Source: CALMFG01 sp963666035
Lineage (GTDB): Bacteria > Bacillota > Clostridia > Christensenellales > CALMFG01
Assembly: GCA_963666035.2 (NCBI GenBank)
Contig: CAXXJI010000003.1
Span: 372,001 to 436,000, forward strand
DNA length: 64,000 nucleotides
Direction of reading: 5' to 3'
In this document: positions 33,699 to 43,417 of the stretch, piece after piece
Position numbering within the stretch: the first letter of the stretch is position 1
Layout of the letters: every line of letters starts with the position of its first letter
The notes under the pieces: generated by a model
Seen by the model: only the letters and a program-made list of their open reading frames with translations
Database searches by the model: none
What the model was told of the DNA's origin: nothing
Made by a program: the position numbers and the translations under genes

Positions 33699-35485
33699 AG
33701 GATCACTTGTCGGATAGGGATATAGCCGCGTTATATCCTCATCCATATAAAGTGGACGGGTACTCTTTGTTTATCACTCAGTATAAGAATGGTGCTGAAA
33801 CCTATAAAAAGCTTTGTAACTTCATGCCTTATATCGTGGAAGAAGATGCGATTGATGATGGTGCTGAAATTGCAAGATATGTGATGGTTACCGGCATACA
33901 TGAGGATGGCACGAGACTGCCTAAAACAAGAATACCTGCGTCGGATATCGCTGGCACAACATTCAATTGGCTTATTGAAAACTGGGGAGCAAAATGCAAT
34001 ATTGAACCAGGGAGGAATGTCAAAGATAATATCCGCCATGCGCTTCAGAGTACGGCGGCAAATGTTCCGTGCAGAACAATATACAAGCATTTCGGATGGA
34101 AGAAGATTAATGGTCAATGGGAATTCCTGATACCTGGGAAAACGTTTGATGTGCAAGCAGAAGGGAAGCTAAAGAACTATCGCTTCGAGGAGAAAGATGC
34201 TGAACTTTCTGCCCGAGCGTCCTTTGATTTTCTTTTCAGCCAGTATGCCCCGAATGCCTTAACATATCCGCTTATGGCTTATATCTATCTGACACCATTA
34301 AATCACTTTTTAAAAGAAGCTAGATGCGAACCCAAGACAACGCTTTGCTTGATCGGGAAAACAGGCACAAAGAAAAGCACACTGGCGGCCTTAGCACTTT
34401 CCCACTATGGTAGGTTCACGAACGTGGATTTGCCGCTTTCTTTTCGAGACACCGCAAACAGCATTATAAAAACGGCGTTTATGCTCAAAGATGTTTTAAC
34501 GGTGATCGATGATTTTCACCCATCGACAAAAACCGAAGAACTATCAATGAACACAACGGCGCAGATGATCACGCGGGCCTATGGAGATCGCGTTGGAAGA
34601 AGCCGGTTGAGAAGTGACAGTTCTTTAATGGTTGCGCGACCGCCGCAAGGGAATGCCATCATTACGGCTGAACAATCGCCGGACATCTCGGAAAGCGGGC
34701 TGGCAAGAACCATTCAACTGGAGATAAAAGAAGGCGACATTAAATTGAATTTGCTTTCTGAGATGCAGATAAAAGCTGACCAAGGGTTATTGTCATCTGC
34801 TATGCACAATTATATTCAATGGATCAAAGGCAAATTCCTAGTATCTGATGAAGCGCACAAAAAATTTATCGAGAATCTTTCAAAACGGTTTAAGAAGAGT
34901 AGACAGCACTATATAAGTATTCTTTCTGAATGTGGAACTGAGTACCATGCTAGATTACCGGAAGTGGGTGCTTGGTTGGACTTGGGGTTGCTTTTTGCCT
35001 TCCATTACTTTATGGACATGAACCTGATTGATGAAGGCATGGGCGAAAGCCATATGGAATATGCGGATGAACTGATTACAGAGCTCATTATCAAGCAAGC
35101 GACATTCATAAGAAATGACCGGCCCAGTATTATGTTTATAGCCAAGCTGGGATCGCTGATTGGGTCAGGTAAAGCAAAGGTAATAGCAAAAGATAATTGG
35201 AATAATGATAAACCTATTGGTTTTATCGGCTATGAGGATCACGAAAACTATTATCTGATTACCGATGTTGTACATAGCATGGTTAAAAGATTGTGCGAAG
35301 AGCAGGGTGAAGTCTTTTCAACCAGCGCCAAATCATTGTTGAAGCACTTATCTGAGGATGGGTATATTGATGCAAATGCCGCAGTAAGGACGAAAGTTGT
35401 TCGAATTGGCGAAACAACACGGCGATATCTTGTATTAGGCAAAACTCAGGTGGAGAGCACCTTTGAAAGGGCGCAACATGTGTAA
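33695..35485 (+). CDS. DUF927-like primase/helicase ATPase of the island
   Basis: A 596-residue protein with a RecA/SF3-like ATPase core. Walker A is LIGKTGTKKSTLAAL (about residues 219-233). Walker B is VLTVIDDFHPS (about 267-277). A sensor-like NAIITAEQSPDISESGLART follows. Family resemblance is to DUF927 proteins found beside integrases in integrative elements, thought to act as helicases in element replication. An N-terminal 180-residue domain has no zinc finger or catalytic primase motif that I can see. A C-terminal winged region (LLKHLSEDGYIDANAAVRTK) may bind DNA. It overlaps the excisionase-like gene by 4 bases. Confidence 0.75.
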   Translation: MKDHLSDRDIAALYPHPYKVDGYSLFITQYKNGAETYKKLCNFMPYIVEEDAIDDGAEIARYVMVTGIHEDGTRLPKTRIPASDIAGTTFNWLIENWGAKCNIEPGRNVKDNIRHALQSTAANVPCRTIYKHFGWKKINGQWEFLIPGKTFDVQAEGKLKNYRFEEKDAELSARASFDFLFSQYAPNALTYPLMAYIYLTPLNHFLKEARCEPKTTLCLIGKTGTKKSTLAALALSHYGRFTNVDLPLSFRDTANSIIKTAFMLKDVLTVIDDFHPSTKTEELSMNTTAQMITRAYGDRVGRSRLRSDSSLMVARPPQGNAIITAEQSPDISESGLARTIQLEIKEGDIKLNLLSEMQIKADQGLLSSAMHNYIQWIKGKFLVSDEAHKKFIENLSKRFKKSRQHYISILSECGTEYHARLPEVGAWLDLGLLFAFHYFMDMNLIDEGMGESHMEYADELITELIIKQATFIRNDRPSIMFIAKLGSLIGSGKAKVIAKDNWNNDKPIGFIGYEDHENYYLITDVVHSMVKRLCEEQGEVFSTSAKSLLKHLSEDGYIDANAAVRTKVVRIGETTRRYLVLGKTQVESTFERAQHV

Positions 35486-35994
35486 CGATTGTTGCATAAG
35501 TTGCGCTTAATATGAAATCCAAAGTTATTGTGCGCTGAGCTGGCATACACTTGTATGCCGATATTCGACTAATTTCATAAATAGCAACACATTAAGACAT
35601 ACACCTGTATGCTAAAGTTTTAGCGATTATAGGACGTATGTTTTTTTGTTGGTTCTGCACCTCTTTAATGGACCTTGATTATCTGTATTGAATTATGCAT
35701 TCGCAATTTAATTTCCTGAAACGAAGGCTTGTTTTGATATTTGGAAAAGAATATTATTTGAAAGTATATTGCAGGAGCAAGCACGTGATTTGGATAGCCA
35801 CGGGCTCAAATCACACTTGCTAGGAGGACCTAGGACCCAGGGGGAATAATATGCAACTACTATTTAAAAAGCGAATTAATTTTGGGTTACGTGATACTAC
35901 TTATTCATGAAAGAATATATTAAATGGTACAATATACAAATGGGCATATAGAGTCTTGCAACCTCGATAGAAGGACATATTACCGAGCACCTGA
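35486..35994. other. Noncoding region with palindromes and hairpin, possible element origin
   Basis: No convincing gene. GGCATACACTTGTATGCC (35542-35559) is a perfect 8-base-arm palindrome. CATACACCTGTATG (35598-35611) repeats its core, suggesting two binding sites for one protein. A long imperfect hairpin spans 35776-35821 (AGCAAG...GTGATTTG against CAAATCAC..TTGCT), followed by a purine-rich TAGGAGGACCTAGGACC. Position right after the primase-like gene fits a replication origin or oriT; this is inference. Confidence 0.45.
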
Positions 35995-37449
35995 TTACAA
36001 GGTTTCTGAAGCGTCATACAATAGACTTAATGTTTCTTCCTTGCTCAAAACCAAGGCACTCTCTTCCATTGAAGAAAAAAAGTCGTAGAATGACTGAATG
36101 ATGGTCGGCTCGGAGAGAAAACAGCCTGCGATTGAACCATCTTCTTTTGTGAAATATAGCATAAGCTTAGAATGGCCATAAAGATATATGACCATCTGAT
36201 CGCAGACAGTTATTGCAGAATCGTCAACAGCACGGCAATAAAAAGTATCGGATTCAATATCTCTAACCAGTAATTCAAGCAGGTGGATTAGTTCAACCTT
36301 GGAAAAATCGTATGCTGTGTCCTTTGGCATATCCTTGATATGACCGGACATAATAAACTCCAATAAGCCCGAACGCGAGAAGAAATGCTGAAAAACTGGT
36401 TTTTTTCTTTCGACGGCGCGATACATGACATTTGCAATTTTAATAATATAATCACGACCTTCGACATTTGGTAAAACTTTTTTTTCAATCAAATCGGCAT
36501 CAAAATAAGCGCCCAAGCATGGGTGAGCTTCAAGAGTAAACATTTCTTCATTGGCATCAGCTAAAACTGAATCAGTATGCAGTTTAAGTGTTTGTTGCGC
36601 ATGAAAAATCGGAAGTGTCAATGGCGCCGCTTTTCTTTTAAGAAATTCAAAATTATCCGAATAAAGCTTAATCATTTCTTCGGTGGTATGGACGATAATG
36701 TTATCTAGCGTAGGGGACAGCAGCAGCAGGTATCGGCTGGTGATAATATAGTAAGGCAACAGGACTTCCTGCTCAATTGAAAAATCGGTATGGCCATAGT
36801 AGAAATAAGACTCATAATTGCTGTTACCAAAAGCAAGTGGCAATACTTTTGTCAGAGCGATGAGATTATAATTGGGATCATGTGATTTCTTAGGATTTTT
36901 AGAAAATCGGATCAGGTGCTGAATGTGAGGTTTGTTTGGCGAAGAAACCAGCACACGGTTAACCAGATCAAGAATACTATTTTCGCTCGCCGGAATGTTG
37001 AGCATAAGCTCAGGACTTGCCGAATTAATGAGCTCATCCTCAATAATCTCATGTAATACGGCACTGTTTCCAAGTTTATTATTAAAGATAAAAAGCGGCT
37101 TTTCTTGTAGATAGTCAATTGAGATTTGCTTGTTGGACCCAAGCGGGTTTCTGGGCTGCGTTGCCAATTCAGAAAACTGCATCAGCATTTCTTTGATATA
37201 CTCACGATTGGCGTAGGTACTATGGCCGATTTTTTCTATTGAGTAGAGCCTTTTAACTTCCTGCCGCTGGGCAGGGAAGACGTTAAGACAGGTGCAAAGT
37301 TTTTCAATATATTCTGTGTTGGGCAGGCGCTCACCCTTAAGCGTGCGCTGAAGGGTGGTGCGCTCCAAGCCGGATTGCTTGCAGATTTGATAGATATTGG
37401 TGCCGCTTTCGTCGATCAGAGTTTTTAAGTAGTCATATAGTCTTGTCAT
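35995..37449 (-). CDS. XRE-type HTH protein with large unknown C-terminal domain
   Basis: A 484-residue protein. Residues 1-68 form a Cro-like helix-turn-helix (YQICKQSGLERTTLQRTLKGERLPNTEYIEKLCTCLNV). The remaining 415 residues are not recognised. They contain ELMLNIPASENSILDLV, LPYYIITSRYLLLLSP and a late HSKLMLYFTKEDGS, and look like a globular sensor region without membrane helices. It is divergent from the LRR surface protein, 216 bases apart, so it is probably the regulator of the surface cluster. Regulation of the island itself is the alternative. Confidence 0.72.
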   Translation of the reverse strand: MTRLYDYLKTLIDESGTNIYQICKQSGLERTTLQRTLKGERLPNTEYIEKLCTCLNVFPAQRQEVKRLYSIEKIGHSTYANREYIKEMLMQFSELATQPRNPLGSNKQISIDYLQEKPLFIFNNKLGNSAVLHEIIEDELINSASPELMLNIPASENSILDLVNRVLVSSPNKPHIQHLIRFSKNPKKSHDPNYNLIALTKVLPLAFGNSNYESYFYYGHTDFSIEQEVLLPYYIITSRYLLLLSPTLDNIIVHTTEEMIKLYSDNFEFLKRKAAPLTLPIFHAQQTLKLHTDSVLADANEEMFTLEAHPCLGAYFDADLIEKKVLPNVEGRDYIIKIANVMYRAVERKKPVFQHFFSRSGLLEFIMSGHIKDMPKDTAYDFSKVELIHLLELLVRDIESDTFYCRAVDDSAITVCDQMVIYLYGHSKLMLYFTKEDGSIAGCFLSEPTIIQSFYDFFSSMEESALVLSKEETLSLLYDASETL

Positions 37450-37665
37450 GTTTATGCCTCACTTTATATTAATAAAAGTATAAAAAAACTTATGCACAAT
37501 TGCAAGCACATATTGTAAAACAGCTATCAATTAAAATAAAATATGTAAGAATAACAAAATAGATAATCTGGGTGGCGTGTGCCGTTTTTGGAGTACGATA
37601 AAAAAGCGGTTGAGCTACCCATCAAAAAAACGCGAGATTCGGGTCAACTTTAAGGGGGTTTACTG

Positions 37666-40600
37666 ATGAAACGAAAATTATTTTTCTGTCTGCTTTTTGC
37701 GGCAATGATTGTGCTGGTGCCGTGCGTTGGCTTTGCAGCGAACAGCAATGTTGGCGGCGTTGTCACCATCGACACACCCTGGGCAGGCACACTTCAAGCG
37801 GACATTGAGGCGCTGGGCATTACCAGTGCAGACGAAGTCACCGAACTTTATATCACTGCCACCGATTCCATGGACGCCACAGACCTTGCCTATATTCAAA
37901 GCATGTCTAACTTAACCATCCTGGATGTCGCCGACACGATTACAGTGGGCGATGTGGGGAACAATTTTTTTTCTGGGCACAGCGCAATAGAGGAAGTGAC
38001 CTTTCCGGCTACAGCATATGGGGATGATACATTAAGCGATTGTGCTGTTTTAACTAGCGTATCGCTTCCAAACGCGCTTACCTTTGGATGGGGGGCATTT
38101 GCTGAGTGCACTTTTTTATCATCGGTATCAATACCTAACGCAACAAATTTTGATGGGAATGCTTTTTATAACAACGATTCATTAGTGAATATAACGCTTG
38201 AGCAAGTAACAGAATTTGTATGTACTGCGTTTTATGACTGCAACTCATTGACAACCGTTAATTTTCCCGAGTTGATTAGCATCCCTGGTGCTCAGGCATC
38301 ATCGCAATCATGTTTTTATAATTGTGATTCGTTAACTAATGTGTCAATGCCCAAAGCGGAAACGTTTGGTGAAGCGGCGTTTTATGATTGCGATGCACTG
38401 GTCAGCATTTCTTTACCATTAGCTAACACCTTTGCAGATAGTGCATTTATGTACTGCGACAATCTGGAAAATGTGGGTTTGCCCTCAGCTATTGAGGTTG
38501 ACGATTTTGCTTTTTTCTATGATGTGGAGCTGACTACAGTAAATCTGCCAAATGCCACAACTTTTGGAGATAATACTTTTTCGGAATGTGCGAGTTTAGC
38601 ATCCATTACCCTGCCTGAAGCACTAACATTTGGAAATAATGCTTACCAGAATTGCGCTTTATTGTCAGCAGTTACTTTACCTAAGGCTACACAATTTGGA
38701 CATAATGCTTTTGAAAACTGCTTTTCGTTAGTCAATATATCATTGCCTTTGGTAGAAACATTTGAATCGGGTGCTTTTTCAAACTGCACAGCCTTGGAGT
38801 CCGTCGATTTTCCGGAAGCTACAGTTTTCGGTGACTCTGCCTTTTCAAACTGCATAGCCCTAGAAACAGTATCCCTGCCAAATGCTACTAATTTTGGCTG
38901 GGCCTCTTTTTATAATTGCGACGCTTTACTGAACATTACGCTTGAAAGTGCTGTGCAATTGAGTGTTGAGGCTTTTTCATGTTGTGATAATCTGGTTTCG
39001 GTTAGTATGCCCAATGCGCAAGTTTTCGGAAGTGGCGCTTTTGAGTGTTGTTATTCATTAGCCAATGTTACCTTACCGAATGCGGTAACATTTGGTGACT
39101 ATGCTTTCTACAAGTGTTATTCGTTAACTTCTATAGATTTGCCAGAAGCGATATCTTTTGGAGAATATGCATTCGCAACGAAATTCTCATACACTGACCC
39201 GTATGAAGGCTCCTCAATAGCAGTGGTGAACTTGCCCAAGGTGGATAATTTTGGTGAAGGCGCTTTCGCATTTTGCACCGACTTAACCGATATATCAATG
39301 CCGAATGCAACGACTTTTGGTGACTATGCTTTTTGGGAATGCGATACATTAACAAATATTTCGTTGCCCTCTGCGGTTACCTTTGGTGACTATGCCTTTT
39401 GGGATTGTGATCTTGTGCAATCCGTTGACTTGCCTTTGGTTACTACTTTTGAAAACGGGGCTTTCTGCGACTGCATGGCACTTGAGGCGATTGCCTTGCC
39501 AGAAGTGATAACTATGGGAGAAACAGCGTTTGTCGGGTGTGAAAACTTAATAGCTGTTGAGCTAGCAAAAGTAGAAACTTTGGGTGACAATGCATTCCAG
39601 TATTGCGATTCTTTGACAAACGTTTCATTGCCGAATGTATCCACCTTTGGGAGCGGTGCTTTCAACGGATGTCTATCACTGGTTTACATTTCTCTTCCAA
39701 TGGCAACAAGCTTTAGTGGAACAGCTTTTTTTGAATGCCATGCACTGCAAACTGTAGAGATGCCATTTGTTACAAATATTGGGAATGAGTCATTTATGGA
39801 TTGCTCATCATTAGAGAACATTGTTTTGCCTGAAGTGTTGGCCATAGGTACTTCGTCTTTTCAGCGTTGCGCTGCGTTAGAAACGGTTTCATTGCCTAAA
39901 GCAACAGAAATAGGGGAGTGGTCGTTCTGGTGGTGCGATAAACTAAATTCAGTTTATATTCCTATGGTTCAGATTTTCAGAGAACACATTTTTGATAATG
40001 ATTCTGCTAGCATAGATTTGACGATGGGTATTTCAATTCCAAGTGTGGTGAGTGATTCCTTCACGGCTTACAACCCCGCCTCAAAAAGCGCCGTGGCCCA
40101 TGTGCCCGCAAGCGCCCTTACGGCCTATGACATCGCAGATGGCACGACGGATGGGCTGTGGTACGGCTGGACCTTGAGCACCGAAGCAGCAACCACTACC
40201 TACACCATCACTTATAACCTTGACGGCGGTACCAACAATGCGACCAACCCTGCGACGTTTACATCGACCACACCGACTATCACGCTGGCCGACCCGACCA
40301 GAAGTGGTTACACCTTTGATGGGTGGTATTCGGATGCCGCACTGACCGCGGCGGTAACTTCTATCCCGACCGGAACCACATCCAACGTCACCCTATGGGC
40401 AGGCTGGACAGCAGTGGCGGCGGGCACCTATACCATAACCTATAACCTTGACGGCGGCACAAATAATGCGGCTAACCCAGCGACGTTTACTTCTACCACG
40501 CCGACAATCACGCTGGAAGACCCAACAAGAGACGGCTATACCTTTGTCGGCTGGTATCTGGAATCGACTTTTATCACGCCGATTTCCACTATTCCCACAG

Positions 40601-41475
40601 GGACAACCGCGAACGTATCGTTATGGGCGCGGTGGACACCGACAACTGGGTTGATATATTATTCAGTAACATACAATCTGAATGGCGGTACCAACCATCC
40701 TAGCAATCCGGAGTACTATTCCGAGTACGATGATTTTATAATTCTTGGGTTCCCTACACGCTCAGGATATGTTTTCAGCGGCTGGTATAGTGACGCGGCC
40801 ATGACCGACGGGAACGAAGTGTATGCCATTTTGCCTAGCACCGCCGCACCGATTACGTTGTGGGCCAAGTGGACGGATGCGGCACTTGCAACTACTTATG
40901 ATGTCGTTTATTTTCTAAATGGTGGCGTGAATTCGGACGTAAACCCCGAGGATTTGACAGATTACAGCCCTTATGTCTTTTTGGATGAACCGACAAGGGA
41001 CGGGTATATCTTTGCCGGCTGGTATACTGACCCAGAATACACCACACCCGCACTGATTATACCAGACGGTATCTCATCCGATATTGTTCTCTATGCGGTA
41101 TGGATAGGTTTGCCTATGTTTTCGGTTCGTTATGTCGATGGACTCCCTAACGAGACGGTTACGATGCCTGTGAATAACAATTTTTACTACTTCGGTGATG
41201 TGGTTACGCTCTCTTCCTATGAGCCAATAAGAACAGGCTATACGTTTACCGGATGGTACTTGGATGGGCAACGTGTGACGGGAAGCATCACCGTGACCGG
41301 CGATATGCTGTTAATCAGTGGATGGCGGCTGACAGCTGATTTACCAGCGACCGCAACCAATGATTACCTTTGGATTGTAGTTGTATTGGTTGTGATTGCA
41401 CTAGCGGGTTTCATGATGTTAATGCTGCTCATCAAAAACAGGCAAGCGGAGAAGGCCGTCAAACGCGAGGAGTAG
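37666..41475 (+). CDS. BspA-type leucine-rich-repeat surface protein with InlB B-repeats and LPATA sorting signal
   Basis: A 1269-residue exported protein. The signal peptide is residues 1-24. From about residue 85 to 800 there are roughly thirty LRR_5 repeats of 23-24 residues (consensus-like C..L..ISLPNATTFGDYAF), typical of BspA/TvBspA adhesins. Four Listeria-Bacteroides (InlB B) repeats start near residues 844, 921, 997 and 1077 (YTITYNLDGG, DPTRSGYTFDGWY, LWAGWT). A degenerate fifth lies near 1151. The C-terminus is LPATA (1226-1230), a helix at about 1234-1257, and a charged tail KNRQAEKAVKREE, the order of a cell-wall sorting signal. AAGGGGG precedes the ATG. A class D sortase follows 6 bases later, so wall anchoring by that sortase is likely. 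Adhesion is inferred from the family. Confidence 0.9.
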   Translation: MKRKLFFCLLFAAMIVLVPCVGFAANSNVGGVVTIDTPWAGTLQADIEALGITSADEVTELYITATDSMDATDLAYIQSMSNLTILDVADTITVGDVGNNFFSGHSAIEEVTFPATAYGDDTLSDCAVLTSVSLPNALTFGWGAFAECTFLSSVSIPNATNFDGNAFYNNDSLVNITLEQVTEFVCTAFYDCNSLTTVNFPELISIPGAQASSQSCFYNCDSLTNVSMPKAETFGEAAFYDCDALVSISLPLANTFADSAFMYCDNLENVGLPSAIEVDDFAFFYDVELTTVNLPNATTFGDNTFSECASLASITLPEALTFGNNAYQNCALLSAVTLPKATQFGHNAFENCFSLVNISLPLVETFESGAFSNCTALESVDFPEATVFGDSAFSNCIALETVSLPNATNFGWASFYNCDALLNITLESAVQLSVEAFSCCDNLVSVSMPNAQVFGSGAFECCYSLANVTLPNAVTFGDYAFYKCYSLTSIDLPEAISFGEYAFATKFSYTDPYEGSSIAVVNLPKVDNFGEGAFAFCTDLTDISMPNATTFGDYAFWECDTLTNISLPSAVTFGDYAFWDCDLVQSVDLPLVTTFENGAFCDCMALEAIALPEVITMGETAFVGCENLIAVELAKVETLGDNAFQYCDSLTNVSLPNVSTFGSGAFNGCLSLVYISLPMATSFSGTAFFECHALQTVEMPFVTNIGNESFMDCSSLENIVLPEVLAIGTSSFQRCAALETVSLPKATEIGEWSFWWCDKLNSVYIPMVQIFREHIFDNDSASIDLTMGISIPSVVSDSFTAYNPASKSAVAHVPASALTAYDIADGTTDGLWYGWTLSTEAATTTYTITYNLDGGTNNATNPATFTSTTPTITLADPTRSGYTFDGWYSDAALTAAVTSIPTGTTSNVTLWAGWTAVAAGTYTITYNLDGGTNNAANPATFTSTTPTITLEDPTRDGYTFVGWYLESTFITPISTIPTGTTANVSLWARWTPTTGLIYYSVTYNLNGGTNHPSNPEYYSEYDDFIILGFPTRSGYVFSGWYSDAAMTDGNEVYAILPSTAAPITLWAKWTDAALATTYDVVYFLNGGVNSDVNPEDLTDYSPYVFLDEPTRDGYIFAGWYTDPEYTTPALIIPDGISSDIVLYAVWIGLPMFSVRYVDGLPNETVTMPVNNNFYYFGDVVTLSSYEPIRTGYTFTGWYLDGQRVTGSITVTGDMLLISGWRLTADLPATATNDYLWIVVVLVVIALAGFMMLMLLIKNRQAEKAVKREE

Positions 41476-41481
41476 CTGTCT

Positions 41482-42129
41482 ATGATGGACATCAAAGACG
41501 TGGGTTTCGGAAAAAGCAAATATGATATTTGGATTGTTTTGATGAGCATCATGCTTGCCGGGCTTTGTGTGCTGATGGGATTTACTATTAAAACCGAACG
41601 GATTAAGGCAAAGGTAGTAGAGGATGCCGCGCTCTGGGAGCACACGGTGAGCGCTAAGAAATTAGTACCGACTGAACCAGAGACTGAAAGAATTGTGATA
41701 GATGATACGGAAGTCCAACCCGTAGAGCAAGTAGAAGAAGAGGAGTTACTATCGAAGAAAAATATTGCGGGAGTTATCCGTTTTTCGAGCGACACCGTTA
41801 TCCCTTATTACAATCAAGGAAGCGACGTTGACGAGGGTGCAACGCTTTACAGTGATGTGATGCCGGGCGAGGTTGGCCGAACACTGATTTTCGGGCATCG
41901 GGATCAGTCGTTTCGGAATCTAAAATACCTAGATGAAGGCGATGTATTAACTTTTGAAACGCTGGAAGGAACATATCGGTATAAAATCGTCAGCATCGAC
42001 GTGATGCAGCCTGATGAGCTGCCTTTGTTTGACCCTGACTATGCCAACATCACCCTCGTTACCTGTTATCCGTTTCGATATGTTGGTGCGGCGCCTAAGC
42101 GCTATGTGGTGCAACTGAAAATGATATAA
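41482..42129 (+). CDS. Class D sortase
   Basis: A membrane transpeptidase that joins surface proteins to the cell wall. The 215-residue protein has an N-terminal membrane anchor (residues 17-37), a charged linker, and a sortase fold. The catalytic histidine is in FGHRDQSFRNLKYLDEGD, the catalytic cysteine in TLVTCYPF, and the arginine in APKRYVV. The TLVTCYPFRYVGAAPKR wording is that of class D sortases, some of which accept LPxTA signals. It directly follows the LRR protein that ends in LPATA, so it is very probably dedicated to it. Start ATG 41482 or 41485 after GAGGAG. Confidence 0.92.
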   Translation: MMDIKDVGFGKSKYDIWIVLMSIMLAGLCVLMGFTIKTERIKAKVVEDAALWEHTVSAKKLVPTEPETERIVIDDTEVQPVEQVEEEELLSKKNIAGVIRFSSDTVIPYYNQGSDVDEGATLYSDVMPGEVGRTLIFGHRDQSFRNLKYLDEGDVLTFETLEGTYRYKIVSIDVMQPDELPLFDPDYANITLVTCYPFRYVGAAPKRYVVQLKMI

Positions 42130-42215
42130 CAAGATAAAACCGAAAAACTTGAGTTGTCGGCTAAAAATATTCAGCCTGGAAATTTTTATCAGGATAGAAA
42201 AATTTGGAGGAGAAT

Positions 42216-43319
42216 ATGCCTGTTGTAGCTATTAAGTGCCCTAACTGTGGGGGTAGCGTAAAGATGGATATGAGCATGACCAGAGGCGTATGTGCATACT
42301 GTAAAAGCACGATTAATGTTCAGGAAGCTATTCAGAAAGTAAAGATTGACAATACTCAAAAAATTGAGAGCTATTTAGTGTTGGCCGAAACCGCCAGAAA
42401 GAATGAGCAATATGAACAGGCAGAAGCTTATGCCAACAGAATTTTAGAAGAAGATGCATATAATATAAAGGGATGGTTGCTAAAATGCAATGTCATGGCT
42501 GATTTAAGTGAGCAAGGGGACTATCGTTTACCGGAGATAGCGATTGCAATTGAAAACATCCTACAGCTATGGATAGAAGCGGACAGAGTAAAGCTGCTGG
42601 AAGAATTAACTCGGATTTTTACTAGAGCCTATATGGGGCTTGTGAGAGCTTATACATTTATAGTCACTTATCGCATTAAAAATTTCAAGGAGAGTGAAAA
42701 TAACGTATTTGATTCGGTTGCGATGAACATAAATACATTAATATCTATAGTAACAGAAGTTGAAGGATTCGAACAAAAATATCATTGCAAGTTAGAAAAT
42801 CGCATCCCGGACTTTGCAGCTGAGGTTAATAAAATCGTTCCAATAGCAATTAAGACGATGCAAAAAAACTGCTTTAAGCAGTCATACTCAGATATCGAAA
42901 CCATTTCAAAAATGAGTGCGTATTTAGATATTCTGCTTTATACGCTTTATTCTACAATATCAAATTTGCATGTAGAGCGGGATAATATACGTAAACAGGC
43001 GATGAAATATCTTATAGATCTCTGTGATTGCTGTGCCATATTATACCGCCACAGCAAGCTATACCATTATGACCGGTTGGGGCTTATGGAAATACTAACA
43101 CTTGACTTTGCGAGCAAAGGCGGATGGGACGTATATTCATATTTCCCAAAGAAATTGGAGTCGATGCGCGTTAGAGAATACATTAAGAAAAGACGTGAAT
43201 ACGGAAATAAGGTAAGAAGAGCATTTCAAACGAAGTACGGGAGCTCCGGAATTCAAGGAATAAACGGATATACAAAATTTAAGTTTTACTTATTAGCAAA
43301 ACGCAAATTGGATTTATAG
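42216..43319 (+). CDS. Zinc-ribbon protein with TPR-like region
   Basis: A 367-residue cytoplasmic protein. Four cysteines C8, C11, C26, C29 (CPNCGG ... CAYCKS) form a rubredoxin-like zinc ribbon. Residues 45-110 look like a TPR pair (YLVLAETARKNEQYEQAEAYANRILEEDAYNIKGW). The remainder is helical with several tyrosine-rich stretches and no known motif. ATG 42216 is chosen because GGAGG is 5 bases upstream. It lies 86 bases after the sortase on the same strand; a role with the surface cluster is possible only from position. Zinc-ribbon plus TPR proteins of this type are common in Clostridia but uncharacterised. Confidence 0.72.
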   Translation: MPVVAIKCPNCGGSVKMDMSMTRGVCAYCKSTINVQEAIQKVKIDNTQKIESYLVLAETARKNEQYEQAEAYANRILEEDAYNIKGWLLKCNVMADLSEQGDYRLPEIAIAIENILQLWIEADRVKLLEELTRIFTRAYMGLVRAYTFIVTYRIKNFKESENNVFDSVAMNINTLISIVTEVEGFEQKYHCKLENRIPDFAAEVNKIVPIAIKTMQKNCFKQSYSDIETISKMSAYLDILLYTLYSTISNLHVERDNIRKQAMKYLIDLCDCCAILYRHSKLYHYDRLGLMEILTLDFASKGGWDVYSYFPKKLESMRVREYIKKRREYGNKVRRAFQTKYGSSGIQGINGYTKFKFYLLAKRKLDL

Positions 43320-43417
43320 TTGACGATAAACGGTATTTTTGTATAGGATAAACGGTAGTTTGGTGTTTAGGACGGTAGGCGCCATCGATTATCAATTATA
43401 AGTAGGGAGGTTTGGGT

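Noticed and set aside
35851..35910. 19-residue frame MQLLFKKRINFGLRDTTYS after an AGGGGG site
   Set aside because: Too short and without any conservation or hydrophobic character to support; more likely part of the noncoding region.
37450..37665. Riboswitch before the LRR gene (GGGT...ACCC stem)
   Set aside because: The stem is short and no known riboswitch core can be matched; it may only be a chance hairpin in the leader.
37900..40000. Long array of short similar units resembling a repeat array
   Set aside because: The units are codon-level leucine-rich repeats within one open frame, not CRISPR or DNA satellites; no conserved repeat-spacer pattern exists.
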